A DNA stretch of 44,497 nucleotides. It comes from LMUY01 sp964247705. Its GTDB lineage: Bacteria; Pseudomonadota; Alphaproteobacteria; Acetobacterales; Acetobacteraceae. Where the stretch lies: the NCBI GenBank assembly GCA_964247705.1, contig CAXTVQ010000037.1, positions 1-44,497 on the forward strand, read 5' to 3'. This document shows, piece after piece, positions 23,125 through 32,200 of this stretch (position 1 is the stretch's first letter; the number at the start of each line of letters is the position of its first letter). The notes below the pieces were generated by a model. That model saw only the letters and a list, made by a program, of their open reading frames with translations. It had not been told where the DNA came from and made no database searches. The translations under genes were made by a program, and so were the position numbers.

Positions 23125-24588
23125 CTACTGCTCCCGCTCGATCGCGGCGAGGTCGCCGATGCCGTAGCGGCGCAGCTTTACATAGAGACTCTGCCGGCTC
23201 AGCCCGAGCATCTCGGCGGCCGAGGCCCGGTTGTCCCCGGTCAATTCCAGCGCCGCCTCGATCGACAGCCGCTCGATCACCTCGGTTGCCTCGCGCACCA
23301 GGTCCTTCAGCGCGACCCGGCCGATCAGTTCGGTCAGTTGCTCGACCGAGCGGGGGAGCTGCCTGGCGGCGCGGGGGGCCACGTGCATGCGGGGGCCCAC
23401 GTTGCGCACGGCGTAACCGAAGCAGGGCTGCCCGCCGCTGGTGACGGCGACGGCGGAGATCTCCACCTGCACCGAGCCGCCGTCCTCGCTGCGCATCACG
23501 GTCGAGAAGAACCGCACCGTGCCGCGCTGGCGCAGGTTGTTCACCAGCACGTCCAGGTCCACGCCGGTCTGGCCGATCCAGCGGTCCAGCGGCTCGCCCA
23601 CGGCCAGACCCTCGTTGGCGAGCTGCGCCATCTCGAGGAAGGCGGCGTTGGCGGTCAGGATGACGCCGGTGTCGTCGGTCACCACGAACCCGTCCGGCGC
23701 GCCCTCCACCGCTGCGAGCAGCTTGGCTTTTACGTCCGGCAGCTCGGGCAGCGCGTTCGCGTCCGGGGCGGCAAGGCGCAGCAGGAACAGCGTGGCGTTT
23801 GCCTGACGGAACAGCGAGGCACGGATCAGCACCGGCTTGTGGCGGCCGGTCCGTCCACGGGCGGCCAGGCCGGCGGATACGTCCGGCTCCCGTCCGCCGG
23901 CACGTATTGCGGCGAGGTAGGATTGCACCGCCGGCAGCGTGCCCGCTTCGAACAACCCGGCGAGCGGCTTGCCCGTGATCTCCTCGACATCGGCGCCGAT
24001 CAACAGTGAGGCCGCCGGGTTCGCCTCGATCACGCGCGCTTTGTCGGCGTCGAAGATCAGCACCGCTTCGGAGGACATCTGGAACAGCAGGCGGTAGCGC
24101 GTCTCCAACTCGCGCATGCGGGAGTAGTCGCGCTCCAGCGATTGCTGAACGTTGACCAGGCGTTGCTGGAGTTCCGACATCGCCCGCAGGTCGCGGCCGA
24201 ACAGCACGATGCGGTCGCCCTTGCCGACCTGCACGCCGCAATACAGCACCGGGACGGACCGCCCGGCGGCCGTCATGTGATTGAGGTGACGCCAGCGCGA
24301 CTCGGCGGCCGTGGTCGCCTCGCGCAGCAGGACTGCGACCTTGGGCCGGCTGTCGAGGGCCACCACGCTGGTCAGCTTCTGGCCGATCCAGTTAGGGCTG
24401 TCGTCCAGGTCGGTCGCGAGGTCCTCGTTGCGGATGGCCAGGTCGCGGATGATTCCGTCCGGATCCAGCACGAGCGTGATGTCCGAAGCCGCGCCAATCA
24501 GGGCTGCCGCCGCACCTGGGTCGAGCTCGCCAAGAGAAGTGACCGGTGAAGCAAACGTTTTCACGGCAAGGGTGGTCTCCAAATACAC
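23125..24588 (-). CDS. ppsR: PpsR/CrtJ-type photosynthesis repressor
   Basis: A 487-residue transcription factor with an N-terminal PAS domain (about 30-130), a coiled region (138-165), two further PAS domains (about 165-275 and 290-400) and a C-terminal Fis-type helix-turn-helix (441-480, GLSRQSLYVKLRRYG). In Rhodobacter, PpsR/CrtJ represses bch, crt and puc genes under high oxygen or light through TGT-N12-ACA sites. Here the only cysteines are Cys117 and Cys389; none lies in the HTH, where Ser442 precedes IEAALELTG. It is the first gene of a tight operon with bchG, bch2, bchP, tspO and hemC. Confidence 0.95.
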   Translation of the reverse strand: MYLETTLAVKTFASPVTSLGELDPGAAAALIGAASDITLVLDPDGIIRDLAIRNEDLATDLDDSPNWIGQKLTSVVALDSRPKVAVLLREATTAAESRWRHLNHMTAAGRSVPVLYCGVQVGKGDRIVLFGRDLRAMSELQQRLVNVQQSLERDYSRMRELETRYRLLFQMSSEAVLIFDADKARVIEANPAASLLIGADVEEITGKPLAGLFEAGTLPAVQSYLAAIRAGGREPDVSAGLAARGRTGRHKPVLIRASLFRQANATLFLLRLAAPDANALPELPDVKAKLLAAVEGAPDGFVVTDDTGVILTANAAFLEMAQLANEGLAVGEPLDRWIGQTGVDLDVLVNNLRQRGTVRFFSTVMRSEDGGSVQVEISAVAVTSGGQPCFGYAVRNVGPRMHVAPRAARQLPRSVEQLTELIGRVALKDLVREATEVIERLSIEAALELTGDNRASAAEMLGLSRQSLYVKLRRYGIGDLAAIEREQ

Positions 24589-24698
24589 GCGCGTTCCCTG
24601 GTTCCCAATTACTTCTCGTTGCCACCGGTTATGCCGTTGGTTGTGTCGTCTTCAATCCGCAAGCATCAGAGTCGTCGTCATTGCTGTTGTGGTTAAGC

Positions 24699-25610
24699 TT
24701 AAGAACACTGGCGTGCTGTCGCTTGGGCCAACAAACTGTCGGCCGCCTTGACTGCCTGACGGCCATCCATGGCGGTGCCGTCGGCTCCGATCGTCGCGGC
24801 CAGGTCGGGATTGGCCGTGAAGCCGGGTCCACCGACCATGATGGCCACCTTCGGGTTGCGCGATGCGTCGCGGACCATGCGGATCATGGCGCGCGCGTCT
24901 TCCAGTTGTTCGTCGCATGGCAGCGAGAAACCGACGATGTCGAACCAGGAGCCGCGCACCATGCCGGCGAGTTCGCTTTCGGACTCGATCGTGCCACTCC
25001 ACGCGTTCCAGCCGGCGCGGCGGAAGAAGTCGTACACCATGGAGAGGCCGAACGTGTGCTGCTCGCGGGGCAGGGGCACCAGCAGGATGCGCGGCGCCGC
25101 CGGGTTCAGGGCCGCGTTGTCGCGGTAGGTCGCGCCGAGTTCGCGCAGGCTGTTCTGCAACAGGAACAGTCCCACCGTGACATCGGTGAAGTCGCAGTCG
25201 TCGTCCACCCACATTTGGCCGAGCTGACGCGCGGTCGGCGCCAGCAAGTCCAGATAGAGGGTCTCGGCCATGTAGCCGGCCGCGTGCAGCGCCTCGACGA
25301 AGGCGATGGATTTCGCCTCCTCCCGCGCGAGTACGAGGCTGACCAGCTCGGCGACCTGCGCTTCGGAGACGGTGGGGGACGGGGGTGCCTGGGGGACGGT
25401 GATGGCCGGCGCCGTGGGAACGGCCGCGTCGTCACGCCGGGTGAGCAGCAGGCGCGGAATGACGTCCTGCTCGACAGTTTGTTCCACCAGCCTCTGGAGC
25501 CGTTGGTCGGCAAGGTTGGGCTGGATGGCAGGCGGAATCGCCATGCCGCCTGGCCCCGCCTTGCGCGCCTGCTCTTCGGTGGTGGTGACCTGCTGTCCCA
25601 TTGGCTCCAT
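24699..25610 (-). CDS. ppaA: PpaA/AerR-type B12-binding regulator
   Basis: A 303-residue antirepressor-type regulator. A variable N-terminus (1-80) is followed by a B12-binding-associated helical domain (W134 in GQMWVDDD) and a Rossmann-like cobalamin domain. His185 in PREQHTFG corresponds to the axial cobalamin ligand described for AerR. AerR/PpaA binds B12 and modulates PpsR/CrtJ in response to light. The ATG at 25610 (after AGGGA) is chosen over a TTG six codons upstream. The 110 bp to ppsR holds no gene; a 10-bp palindrome TTAAGCTTAA covers the ppaA stop. Confidence 0.9.
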   Translation of the reverse strand: MEPMGQQVTTTEEQARKAGPGGMAIPPAIQPNLADQRLQRLVEQTVEQDVIPRLLLTRRDDAAVPTAPAITVPQAPPSPTVSEAQVAELVSLVLAREEAKSIAFVEALHAAGYMAETLYLDLLAPTARQLGQMWVDDDCDFTDVTVGLFLLQNSLRELGATYRDNAALNPAAPRILLVPLPREQHTFGLSMVYDFFRRAGWNAWSGTIESESELAGMVRGSWFDIVGFSLPCDEQLEDARAMIRMVRDASRNPKVAIMVGGPGFTANPDLAATIGADGTAMDGRQAVKAADSLLAQATARQCS

Positions 25611-25651
25611 CGGATTGCTTCCCTGCAAGTTTTGTTTCTTGGCGCTCGGAC

Positions 25652-25669
25652 TGTCAACCTAGATTTACG
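25652..25669. promoter_or_regulatory. PpsR-like element 1 (TGT-N12-ACG)
   Basis: TGTCAACCTAGATTTACG is one base off the PpsR/CrtJ consensus TGT-N12-ACA. On the minus strand its TGTCAA half reads TTGACA, a possible -35 for ppaA. It shares 14 of 18 positions with element 2. No binding data; inferred from pattern and context. Confidence 0.4.
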
Positions 25670-25679
25670 TCAGACTCGC

Positions 25680-25708
25680 TTGACACATTTGACGGCACGG
25701 CCTTAGCC
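25680..25708 (+). promoter_or_regulatory. Possible bchF promoter
   Basis: A perfect -35 TTGACA (25680-25685), a 17-bp spacer and TTAGCC (25703-25708) face bchF. The -10 is poor. It lies between the two PpsR-like elements, which is where a repressible bchF promoter would be expected. Confidence 0.35.
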
Positions 25709-25846
25709 TCGGATCTACCGGCGACGGATGGCCAAACGAGCCAAAGCGGGCCGGAACGGGAGCGACGTGGCGTAACGAAAAAGACCACGCTTGGGGCGCT
25801 AAGCGACGCACCCAGGACGGTCACCGCACCTGAGTTGGGGAGGCAT

Positions 25847-25864
25847 TGTCAAGCTATGTTTACC
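25847..25864. promoter_or_regulatory. PpsR-like element 2 (TGT-N12-ACC), overlapping the bchF start
   Basis: TGTCAAGCTATGTTTACC also misses the TGT-N12-ACA consensus by one base. It covers the bchF ATG (25856), so if bchF starts there the site would be transcribed. Element 1 lies 195 bp upstream. CrtJ is known to bind distant paired sites cooperatively. Confidence 0.35.
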
Positions 25865-26443
25865 GTTGCCATCGGACGCATCATCGATCAATTTGACTGT
25901 TGCCCTTGGGGCGGGGTTGTCGGGCACACACCCGCCAGCCGCCAGCGCATTCAACACGTCCGCAAGCAGCAGCTTTACACACCGGAGCAGCGTGCGCGGC
26001 GCGATGCCTCACCTTGGACGATGGTGCAAGGCGTGCTGGCCCCGGCGCAGTTCGCGGTGTTCCTGGTCAGCTTCGGGCTGGTCGCGCGCTTCCTGATCAC
26101 TGGCGAGGGCGAGGCGGTGGCCACGGCCTCCGTCGTGTTCAAGACCGGCGTGCTCTACCTCATCATGATAACGGGCTCGATCTGGGAGCGCGCGGTGTTC
26201 GGCCGCTACCTGTTCGCTCCGGCCTTCTATTGGGAGGACATGGTCAGCATGGTCGTGCTGGCCTTGCACACCACCTACATCGCCGCCTTGCTGACGGGCG
26301 CTTTGAGCACCCACGAGCTGATGGCCTTGGCGCTGGTCGCCTACTCGACCTACGTGGTGAACGCGGCCCAGTTCGTGCTGAAGCTGCGGATGGCGCGCAA
26401 GCAACCCGTCTGGTCCGAGACGACGGTGGGCGCCCAAGCGTGA
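25856..26443 (+). CDS. bchF: 3-vinyl-bacteriochlorophyllide hydratase
   Basis: A membrane enzyme adding water to the C3 vinyl group on the way to bacteriochlorophyll a. The conserved part begins YTPEQRARRDASPWTMVQG and continues through ASVVFKTGVLYLIMITGSIWE and VFGRYLFAPAFYWEDMVSM, with four or so hydrophobic segments. From the ATG at 25856 the product is 195 residues, about 40 longer at the N-terminus than usual. No better in-frame start was found nearer the conserved region, so the true start is uncertain. GGGGAGG lies 13 bases upstream. The bchF stop overlaps bchN (GTGA). Confidence 0.9.
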   Translation: MFTVAIGRIIDQFDCCPWGGVVGHTPASRQRIQHVRKQQLYTPEQRARRDASPWTMVQGVLAPAQFAVFLVSFGLVARFLITGEGEAVATASVVFKTGVLYLIMITGSIWERAVFGRYLFAPAFYWEDMVSMVVLALHTTYIAALLTGALSTHELMALALVAYSTYVVNAAQFVLKLRMARKQPVWSETTVGAQA

Positions 26444-27708
26444 GCGCAGTGATGTCCGGTTGCGCCGATGCCCCCGTGCTGCGGGAGCGGGGCCAGCGGG
26501 AAGTGTTCTGCGGGCTGACCGGCATAATCTGGCTGCACCGCAAGATCCAGGATGCGTTCTTCCTGGTGGTGGGCTCCCGCACCTGCGCCCACCTGATCCA
26601 GTCGGCGGCCGGGGTGATGATCTTCGCCGAGCCGCGCTTCGCCACCGCGATCATCGATGAGCGGGACCTGGCGGGCATCGCCGACGCGAATGACGAGCTG
26701 GACCGGGTGGTGGGCCAGTTGCTCGCCCGCCGGCCGGAAATCCGGCTGCTGTTCCTGGTCGCGTCCTGCCCGTCCGAGGTCATCAAGCTCGATCTGTCCC
26801 GCGCGGCGGAGCGGCTGTCGGCCAGCCACGCGCCGCAGGTCCGGGTGCTGAACTACAATGGCAGCGGGATCGAGACGACGTTCACCCAGGGCGAGGATGC
26901 CTGCCTGGCCGCCCTGGTGCCGATCCTGCCGCGCGAGCCGGCGAATGCACCGCCTGCTTTGCTCGTTGCCGGCGCTTTGGCCGAGGTCGTGGAGGACCAG
27001 TTGCGCCGCCTGCTGGAGGCGATGGGGGTGGGCCCGGTCCACTTCCTGCCGCCGCGCCGTGCGCTGGACCTGCCGCCGGTCGGGCCGAACACGCGGTTGC
27101 TGCTGGCGCAACCGTTCCTGGCCGACACCGCCCGGGCGCTCGAAGCACGGGGTGCGACCCGGCTCGAGGCCCCCTTCCCGCTCGGCATCGAGGGCACCAC
27201 CGCCTGGCTGCGCGCCGCGGCGGACGCTTGGGGCGTGCCGGCGGCAAAGTTCGACGCCGTGGTGAACCCGGCGCGCACGCGGGCTAACGCCGCGATGGAC
27301 CGCTACCGTCCGATGCTGGCCGGCAAGAGCATCTTCCTGTTCCCGGACAGCCAGCTCGAGATCCCGCTCGCCCGGTTCCTGGCGCGCGAACTCGGGATGC
27401 GGCTGGTGGAGGTCGGCACGCCATACCTGCACCGCCAGCACCTCGCGGCGGAGCTGGAGCTGCTGCCGGCGGGGACCATGCTCAGCGAGGGGCAGGACGT
27501 CGAGCGCCAGTTGGACCGTTGCCGGGCCGCCGCGCCTGACTTGGTGGTGTGCGGACTCGGGCTGGCCAATCCGCTCGAGGCGGAAGGCATCGCGACCAAG
27601 TGGTCGATCGAGCTGCTGTTCACGCCGATCCAGGGCTACGACCAGGCCGCCGACCTGGCTGAGTTGTTCGCGCGGCCCCTGGTTCGCCGCACCCGGCTGC
27701 GGGTTTAA
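26440..27708 (+). CDS. bchN: Light-independent protochlorophyllide reductase subunit N
   Basis: A 422-residue nitrogenase-like alpha subunit of the dark-operative reductase BchNB, which reduces ring D of protochlorophyllide. The three cysteine ligands of the NB [4Fe-4S] cluster are present: Cys24 (VFCGLTG), Cys49 (SRTCAHL) and Cys110 (VASCPSE). They match the Rhodobacter positions 26, 51 and 112. The GTG at 26440 overlaps the bchF stop; an ATG four codons on (26452) is an alternative. bchB follows after 4 bp. Confidence 0.95.
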   Translation: MSAVMSGCADAPVLRERGQREVFCGLTGIIWLHRKIQDAFFLVVGSRTCAHLIQSAAGVMIFAEPRFATAIIDERDLAGIADANDELDRVVGQLLARRPEIRLLFLVASCPSEVIKLDLSRAAERLSASHAPQVRVLNYNGSGIETTFTQGEDACLAALVPILPREPANAPPALLVAGALAEVVEDQLRRLLEAMGVGPVHFLPPRRALDLPPVGPNTRLLLAQPFLADTARALEARGATRLEAPFPLGIEGTTAWLRAAADAWGVPAAKFDAVVNPARTRANAAMDRYRPMLAGKSIFLFPDSQLEIPLARFLARELGMRLVEVGTPYLHRQHLAAELELLPAGTMLSEGQDVERQLDRCRAAAPDLVVCGLGLANPLEAEGIATKWSIELLFTPIQGYDQAADLAELFARPLVRRTRLRV

Positions 27709-27712
27709 CACG

Positions 27713-29242
27713 GTGCAACTGACGCTCTGGACGTACGAAGGCCCGCCCCATGTGGGGGCCATGCGCGTGGCGACGGCGATGGAGGGCGTGCACTACGTCC
27801 TGCACGCGCCGCAAGGCGACACCTACGCGGACCTGCTGTTCACCATGATCGAGCGGCGGCAGAAGCGCCCGCCCGTCACCTACACCACGTTCCAGGCGCG
27901 CGACCTGGGCGGCGACACCGCCGAACTGTTCAAGAACGCGGCGCGCGAGGCGTATGAGCGGTTCCGGCCGCAGGCGCTGCTGGTCGGCGCGTCCTGCACC
28001 GCCGAGCTGATCCAGGACGACCCGGGCGGGCTGGCGAAGGCGCTCGGGCTGCCGGTGCCGGTGGTGGCGCTGGAGCTGCCGTCCTACCAGAAGAAGGAGA
28101 ACTGGGGCGCGGCGGAGACTTTCTACCAGTTGGTCCGTGCGTTCGCCGGGCCGAACGCGCCGGCGCCGGGTGCGGCCCGGCCGGCACGCGAACCTGGCGC
28201 ACGGCCGAGCTGCAATATCCTGGGCCCGTCGGCACTCGGCTTCCGCCACCGCGACGACGTGCGCGAGATCAGCGGTCTGCTGGGCCGCATGGGGATCGAC
28301 GTGAACGTGGTGGCGCCGCTGGGGGCGACCCCGGCCGATTTGGCGCGGCTGGGCGACGCCGACTTCAACGTGCTGCTGTATCCCGAGACCGGCGGCCAGG
28401 CGGCGTCCTGGCTGACGCGGACCTTCGGGCAGAAGGCGACTCGCACCGTGCCGATCGGCGTGGGCGCCACCAAGGCGTTCATCGCCGAATGCGCCGAACT
28501 CGCGGGCGTGGACCCGGCGCCGATGGACAGCAACCTGCCGTGGTACTCGCGCTCGGTCGACTCCAACTACCTGACCGGCAAGCGCGTGTTCGTGTTCGGC
28601 GACGCGACCCACGCGGTGGCCGCGGCGCGGGTGGCGGCCGAGGAGTTCGGCTTCACCGTGGTCGGGCTCGGCACCTATAGCCGCGAGTTCGCCCGCGATG
28701 TGCGCGAGGCTGCACGCACGCACGGCGTGGAGCCGCTGATCAGCGACGACTACCTCGAGATCGAGGCTGCGATCGCCGCAGCGCAGCCGGAGCTGGTGCT
28801 GGGCACGCAGATGGAGCGGCACATCGCCAAGCGGCTGGGCATCCCGTGCGCGGTGATCTCGGCCCCGGTGCACGTGCAGGACTTCCCGGCCCGCTACTCG
28901 CCGCAGATGGGCTTCGAGGGTGCGAACGTGCTGTTCGACACCTGGGTGCACCCGCTGATGATGGGGCTGGAGGAGCACCTGATCGGGATGTTCCGCGAGG
29001 ACTCGGAGTTCCATGCCGAGGCGGCGCCCAGCCATCTCGGGCACTCGGCCGCGGCGCCGGTGGCGACGGAAGCAGCGGGTCCGATCCAGTGGGCGACCGA
29101 TGCGGAACGTGAGGTCGGCAAGATCCCGTTCTTCGTGCGGGGCAAGGCGCGGCGCAACACGGAGCGCTTCGCGGCCGAACGCGGGCTGGCGACGATCACC
29201 GTGGAAACCCTCTACGACGCAAAGGCGCACTATGGCCGGTAA
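27713..29242 (+). CDS. bchB: Light-independent protochlorophyllide reductase subunit B
   Basis: A 509-residue beta subunit of the dark-operative reductase. Asp36 (APQGDTYADLL) is the unusual aspartate ligand of the NB cluster and sits at the same number as in the characterised enzyme. LVGASCTAELIQDD and the C-terminal region KIPFFVRGKARRNTE are further family marks. It has a GTG start at 27713, and its 3' end overlaps bchH by 11 nt. Confidence 0.95.
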   Translation: MQLTLWTYEGPPHVGAMRVATAMEGVHYVLHAPQGDTYADLLFTMIERRQKRPPVTYTTFQARDLGGDTAELFKNAAREAYERFRPQALLVGASCTAELIQDDPGGLAKALGLPVPVVALELPSYQKKENWGAAETFYQLVRAFAGPNAPAPGAARPAREPGARPSCNILGPSALGFRHRDDVREISGLLGRMGIDVNVVAPLGATPADLARLGDADFNVLLYPETGGQAASWLTRTFGQKATRTVPIGVGATKAFIAECAELAGVDPAPMDSNLPWYSRSVDSNYLTGKRVFVFGDATHAVAAARVAAEEFGFTVVGLGTYSREFARDVREAARTHGVEPLISDDYLEIEAAIAAAQPELVLGTQMERHIAKRLGIPCAVISAPVHVQDFPARYSPQMGFEGANVLFDTWVHPLMMGLEEHLIGMFREDSEFHAEAAPSHLGHSAAAPVATEAAGPIQWATDAEREVGKIPFFVRGKARRNTERFAAERGLATITVETLYDAKAHYGR

Positions 29243-32200
29243 GGGCGTTCCGATTAGGGTGGTCCTGGTGACGATGGACAGCCATCTGTCCGGCGCCGCA
29301 GCCCGGGCCGAGGCCGAGCTGCGGCGCGAGATGCCGGGCTTGACCCTTGCAGTGCACAGCGCCGACCAGTGGGCGTCCGACCCGGAGCGGCTGGCCGAGT
29401 GCCACGCGGACATCGCGCAGGGGGACATCGTGATCGCCACGATGCTGTTCCTCGAGGACCATATCCGCGCCGTGCAGCCCGCGCTCGCCGCCCGGCGTGA
29501 CGCATGCGACGCGATGCTGTGCTGCATGTCCGCGGGCGAGATCACCCGCATGACGCGGATCGGCCGGTTCGACATGGCGGTGGAAGCGACCGGCGTGATG
29601 GCGCTGCTCAAGCGGCTCCGCGGCGGCAAGGGCAAGGCGGGCGCGACGGCCGGCCAGTCGCAGATGAAGATGCTGCGGCGGCTGCCGAAGTTGATGCGGT
29701 TCATTCCGGGCACCGCTCAGGACATGCGGACCTACTTCCTGGCGCTGCAGTATTGGTTGGCCGGGTCCGAGCAGAACCTGGCGAACCTGGTGCGCATGCT
29801 GGTCGATCGGTATGCCGCGGGCGAGCGCAAGCCGGGTGCGGCGCTGCAGGTGGCGGCACCGATCGAGTATCCGGAGCTGGGGTTGTATCACCCGCGCGTC
29901 GCCGGTCAGTTTGCGGAGCGGCTGCAGGACCTGCCCGCGGGCGGCACGAAGGGCACGGTGGGCGTGATCCTGCTGCGCTCCTACCCGATCAGCGGCAATG
30001 CCAAGCATTATGACGGCGTGATCGCCGCACTCGAGGCGCAGGGCTTGCGGGTCGTGCCGGCGTTCGCCAGCGGCCTGGACGCGCGGCCGGCGATCGAGGC
30101 GTATTTCATGCGCGACGGCGTGGCGAGCGTGGACGCCGTGGTGTCGCTCACCGGGTTCTCGCTGGTGGGTGGGCCGGCGTATAACGACAGCCGCGCCGCC
30201 GAGGATCTGCTGGCCAAGCTGGACGTGCCCTACGTGACCGCGCATCCGCTGGAGTTCCAGTCCATCGAGCAGTGGGAGCGCGACCCGCGCGGGCTGCTGC
30301 CGGTGGAGGCCACGATGATGGTCGCACTGCCGGAGCTGGATGGCGGCATGATGCCGGCCACGTTCGGCGGGCGTTGCGGCCGCTCGGCGATGGCCGAGCG
30401 CTGCCCGGGCTGCGACGGCACGGCGTGCGCCAAGGACATGGTCAGCCATCCGGAGCGCGCGAACACGCTGGCGGCGCGGGTGGCGGCGATGGTGGCGCTA
30501 CGCCGGGCCGAGCGGCGGGACAAGCGTGTGGCCGTGGTGCTGTTCAACTTCCCGCCCAACGCGGGCGCGGTTGGCACGGCCGCCTACCTCGCGGTGTTCG
30601 CCTCGTTGCACAACACGCTCGGAGCGATGCGGGACGCGGGCTACAGCGTCGAAGTGCCGGACACGGTGGACGCGCTACGCGACCGGCTGCTGGCCGGCAA
30701 TGCCGAGCGCTACGGCACGGATGCCAACGTGGCCGCGCGGATTTCCGCCGAGGAGCATGTCCGTCGCCAGCCCTGGCTCGACGAGATCGAGCGGAGCTGG
30801 GGTGCGGCGCCGGGCCGTGCGCAGTCGGACGGGTCCGGCATCTTCGTACTGGGTGAGCGCTTCGGCAACGTGTTCGTGGGCCTGCAGCCGGCCTTCGGCT
30901 ACGAGGGCGATCCGATGCGCCTGCTGTTCGAGCAGGGGTTCGCACCGACCCACGCGTTCACCGCGTTCTACCGCTGGATCGCGCAGGATTTCGCAGCCCA
31001 CGCCGTGCTGCATTTCGGGACCCACGGGGCGCTGGAGTTCATGCCGGGCAAGCAGGCCGGGCTGTCCGCCGCGTGCTGGCCGGACCGGCTGATCGGGCAC
31101 CTGCCGAACTTCAACCTGTATGCCTCCAACAACCCGTCCGAGGGCATGATCGCCAAGCGCCGGGCCAACGCGGTGCTGCTGAGTTACCTGACGCCGCCGG
31201 TGGCGCATGCCGGGTTGTACCGCGGCCTGCTGGACCTGAAGGCGAGCCTGGACCGCTGGCGCACGAGCGAGCCCGATACCGGGCGGGACGAGTTCGCGGC
31301 GCTGATCCAGGCACAAGCCGCCGCGGTCGATCTGAGCGCGGCCGAGCCGGCTTGGGAGGAGGCGGAGAGCGAGATCCAACGGCTTGGCGCCGCTCTGCTC
31401 GAACTGGAATACACGCTGATCCCGCACGGCCTGCACGTGCTTGGCCAGCCGCCGAGTGCGGAGGAGCGGGCGGAGATGCTGGACGCCTCCCGCGTGACCG
31501 ACCCGGCGGAACGCGCCCGGTTGGACGCGCTGCTCGCGACCGACTCCGAGCTGCCTGCGGTCATCCACGCGCTGGACGGCGGCTACATCCGCCCGGCGCC
31601 CGGCGGCGACTTGCTGCGCACCACCGAGGTGCTGCCGACGGGGCGCAACCTGCACGGCTTCGACCCGTTCCGCCTGCCGAGCGCGTTCGCCGTGCAGGAT
31701 GGCGCGCGACAGGCCGACCGGCTGCTGGCCCGGCACGAGGCCGATGGCAAGGGCCTGCCCGAAACGGTGGCGATGGTGCTGTGGGGTACCGACAACCTCA
31801 AGACCGAGGGCGGACCGATCGCGCAGGCGCTGTGGCTGATGGGCGCCGCCCCCCGCTTCGACAGCTACGGCCGGCTATGCGGCGCCGCGTTGGTGCCGCT
31901 GGGAACGCTCGGCCGTCCCCGGGTGGACGTGGCGATCACCGTCTCCGGCATCTTCCGGGACCTGCTGCCGCTGCAGACCAAGCTGCTGGCCGAGGCCGCG
32001 TTGCTGGCGGCAAGTGCCGACGAGCCCGAAGCGGAGAACTTCGTCCGCAAGCACGCGCTGGCCTTCATCGCGCAGCACGGCGGCACGATGGAGGAAGCCG
32101 CTTTGCGCGTGTTCGGCAACGCGGACGGCGCGTATGGCAGCAACGTCAACCAACTCGTCGGTTCCGGCGTGTGGAACGAGGAAGACGAGCTGGCCGAGGC

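Noticed and set aside
24693..24702. Palindrome TTAAGCTTAA as an operator of ppsR
   Set aside because: It covers the ppaA stop codon and has no resemblance to known PpsR sites; chance is a sufficient explanation.
27620..29713. A 697-codon minus-strand frame
   Set aside because: Antisense to bchB and the start of bchH; no family features.
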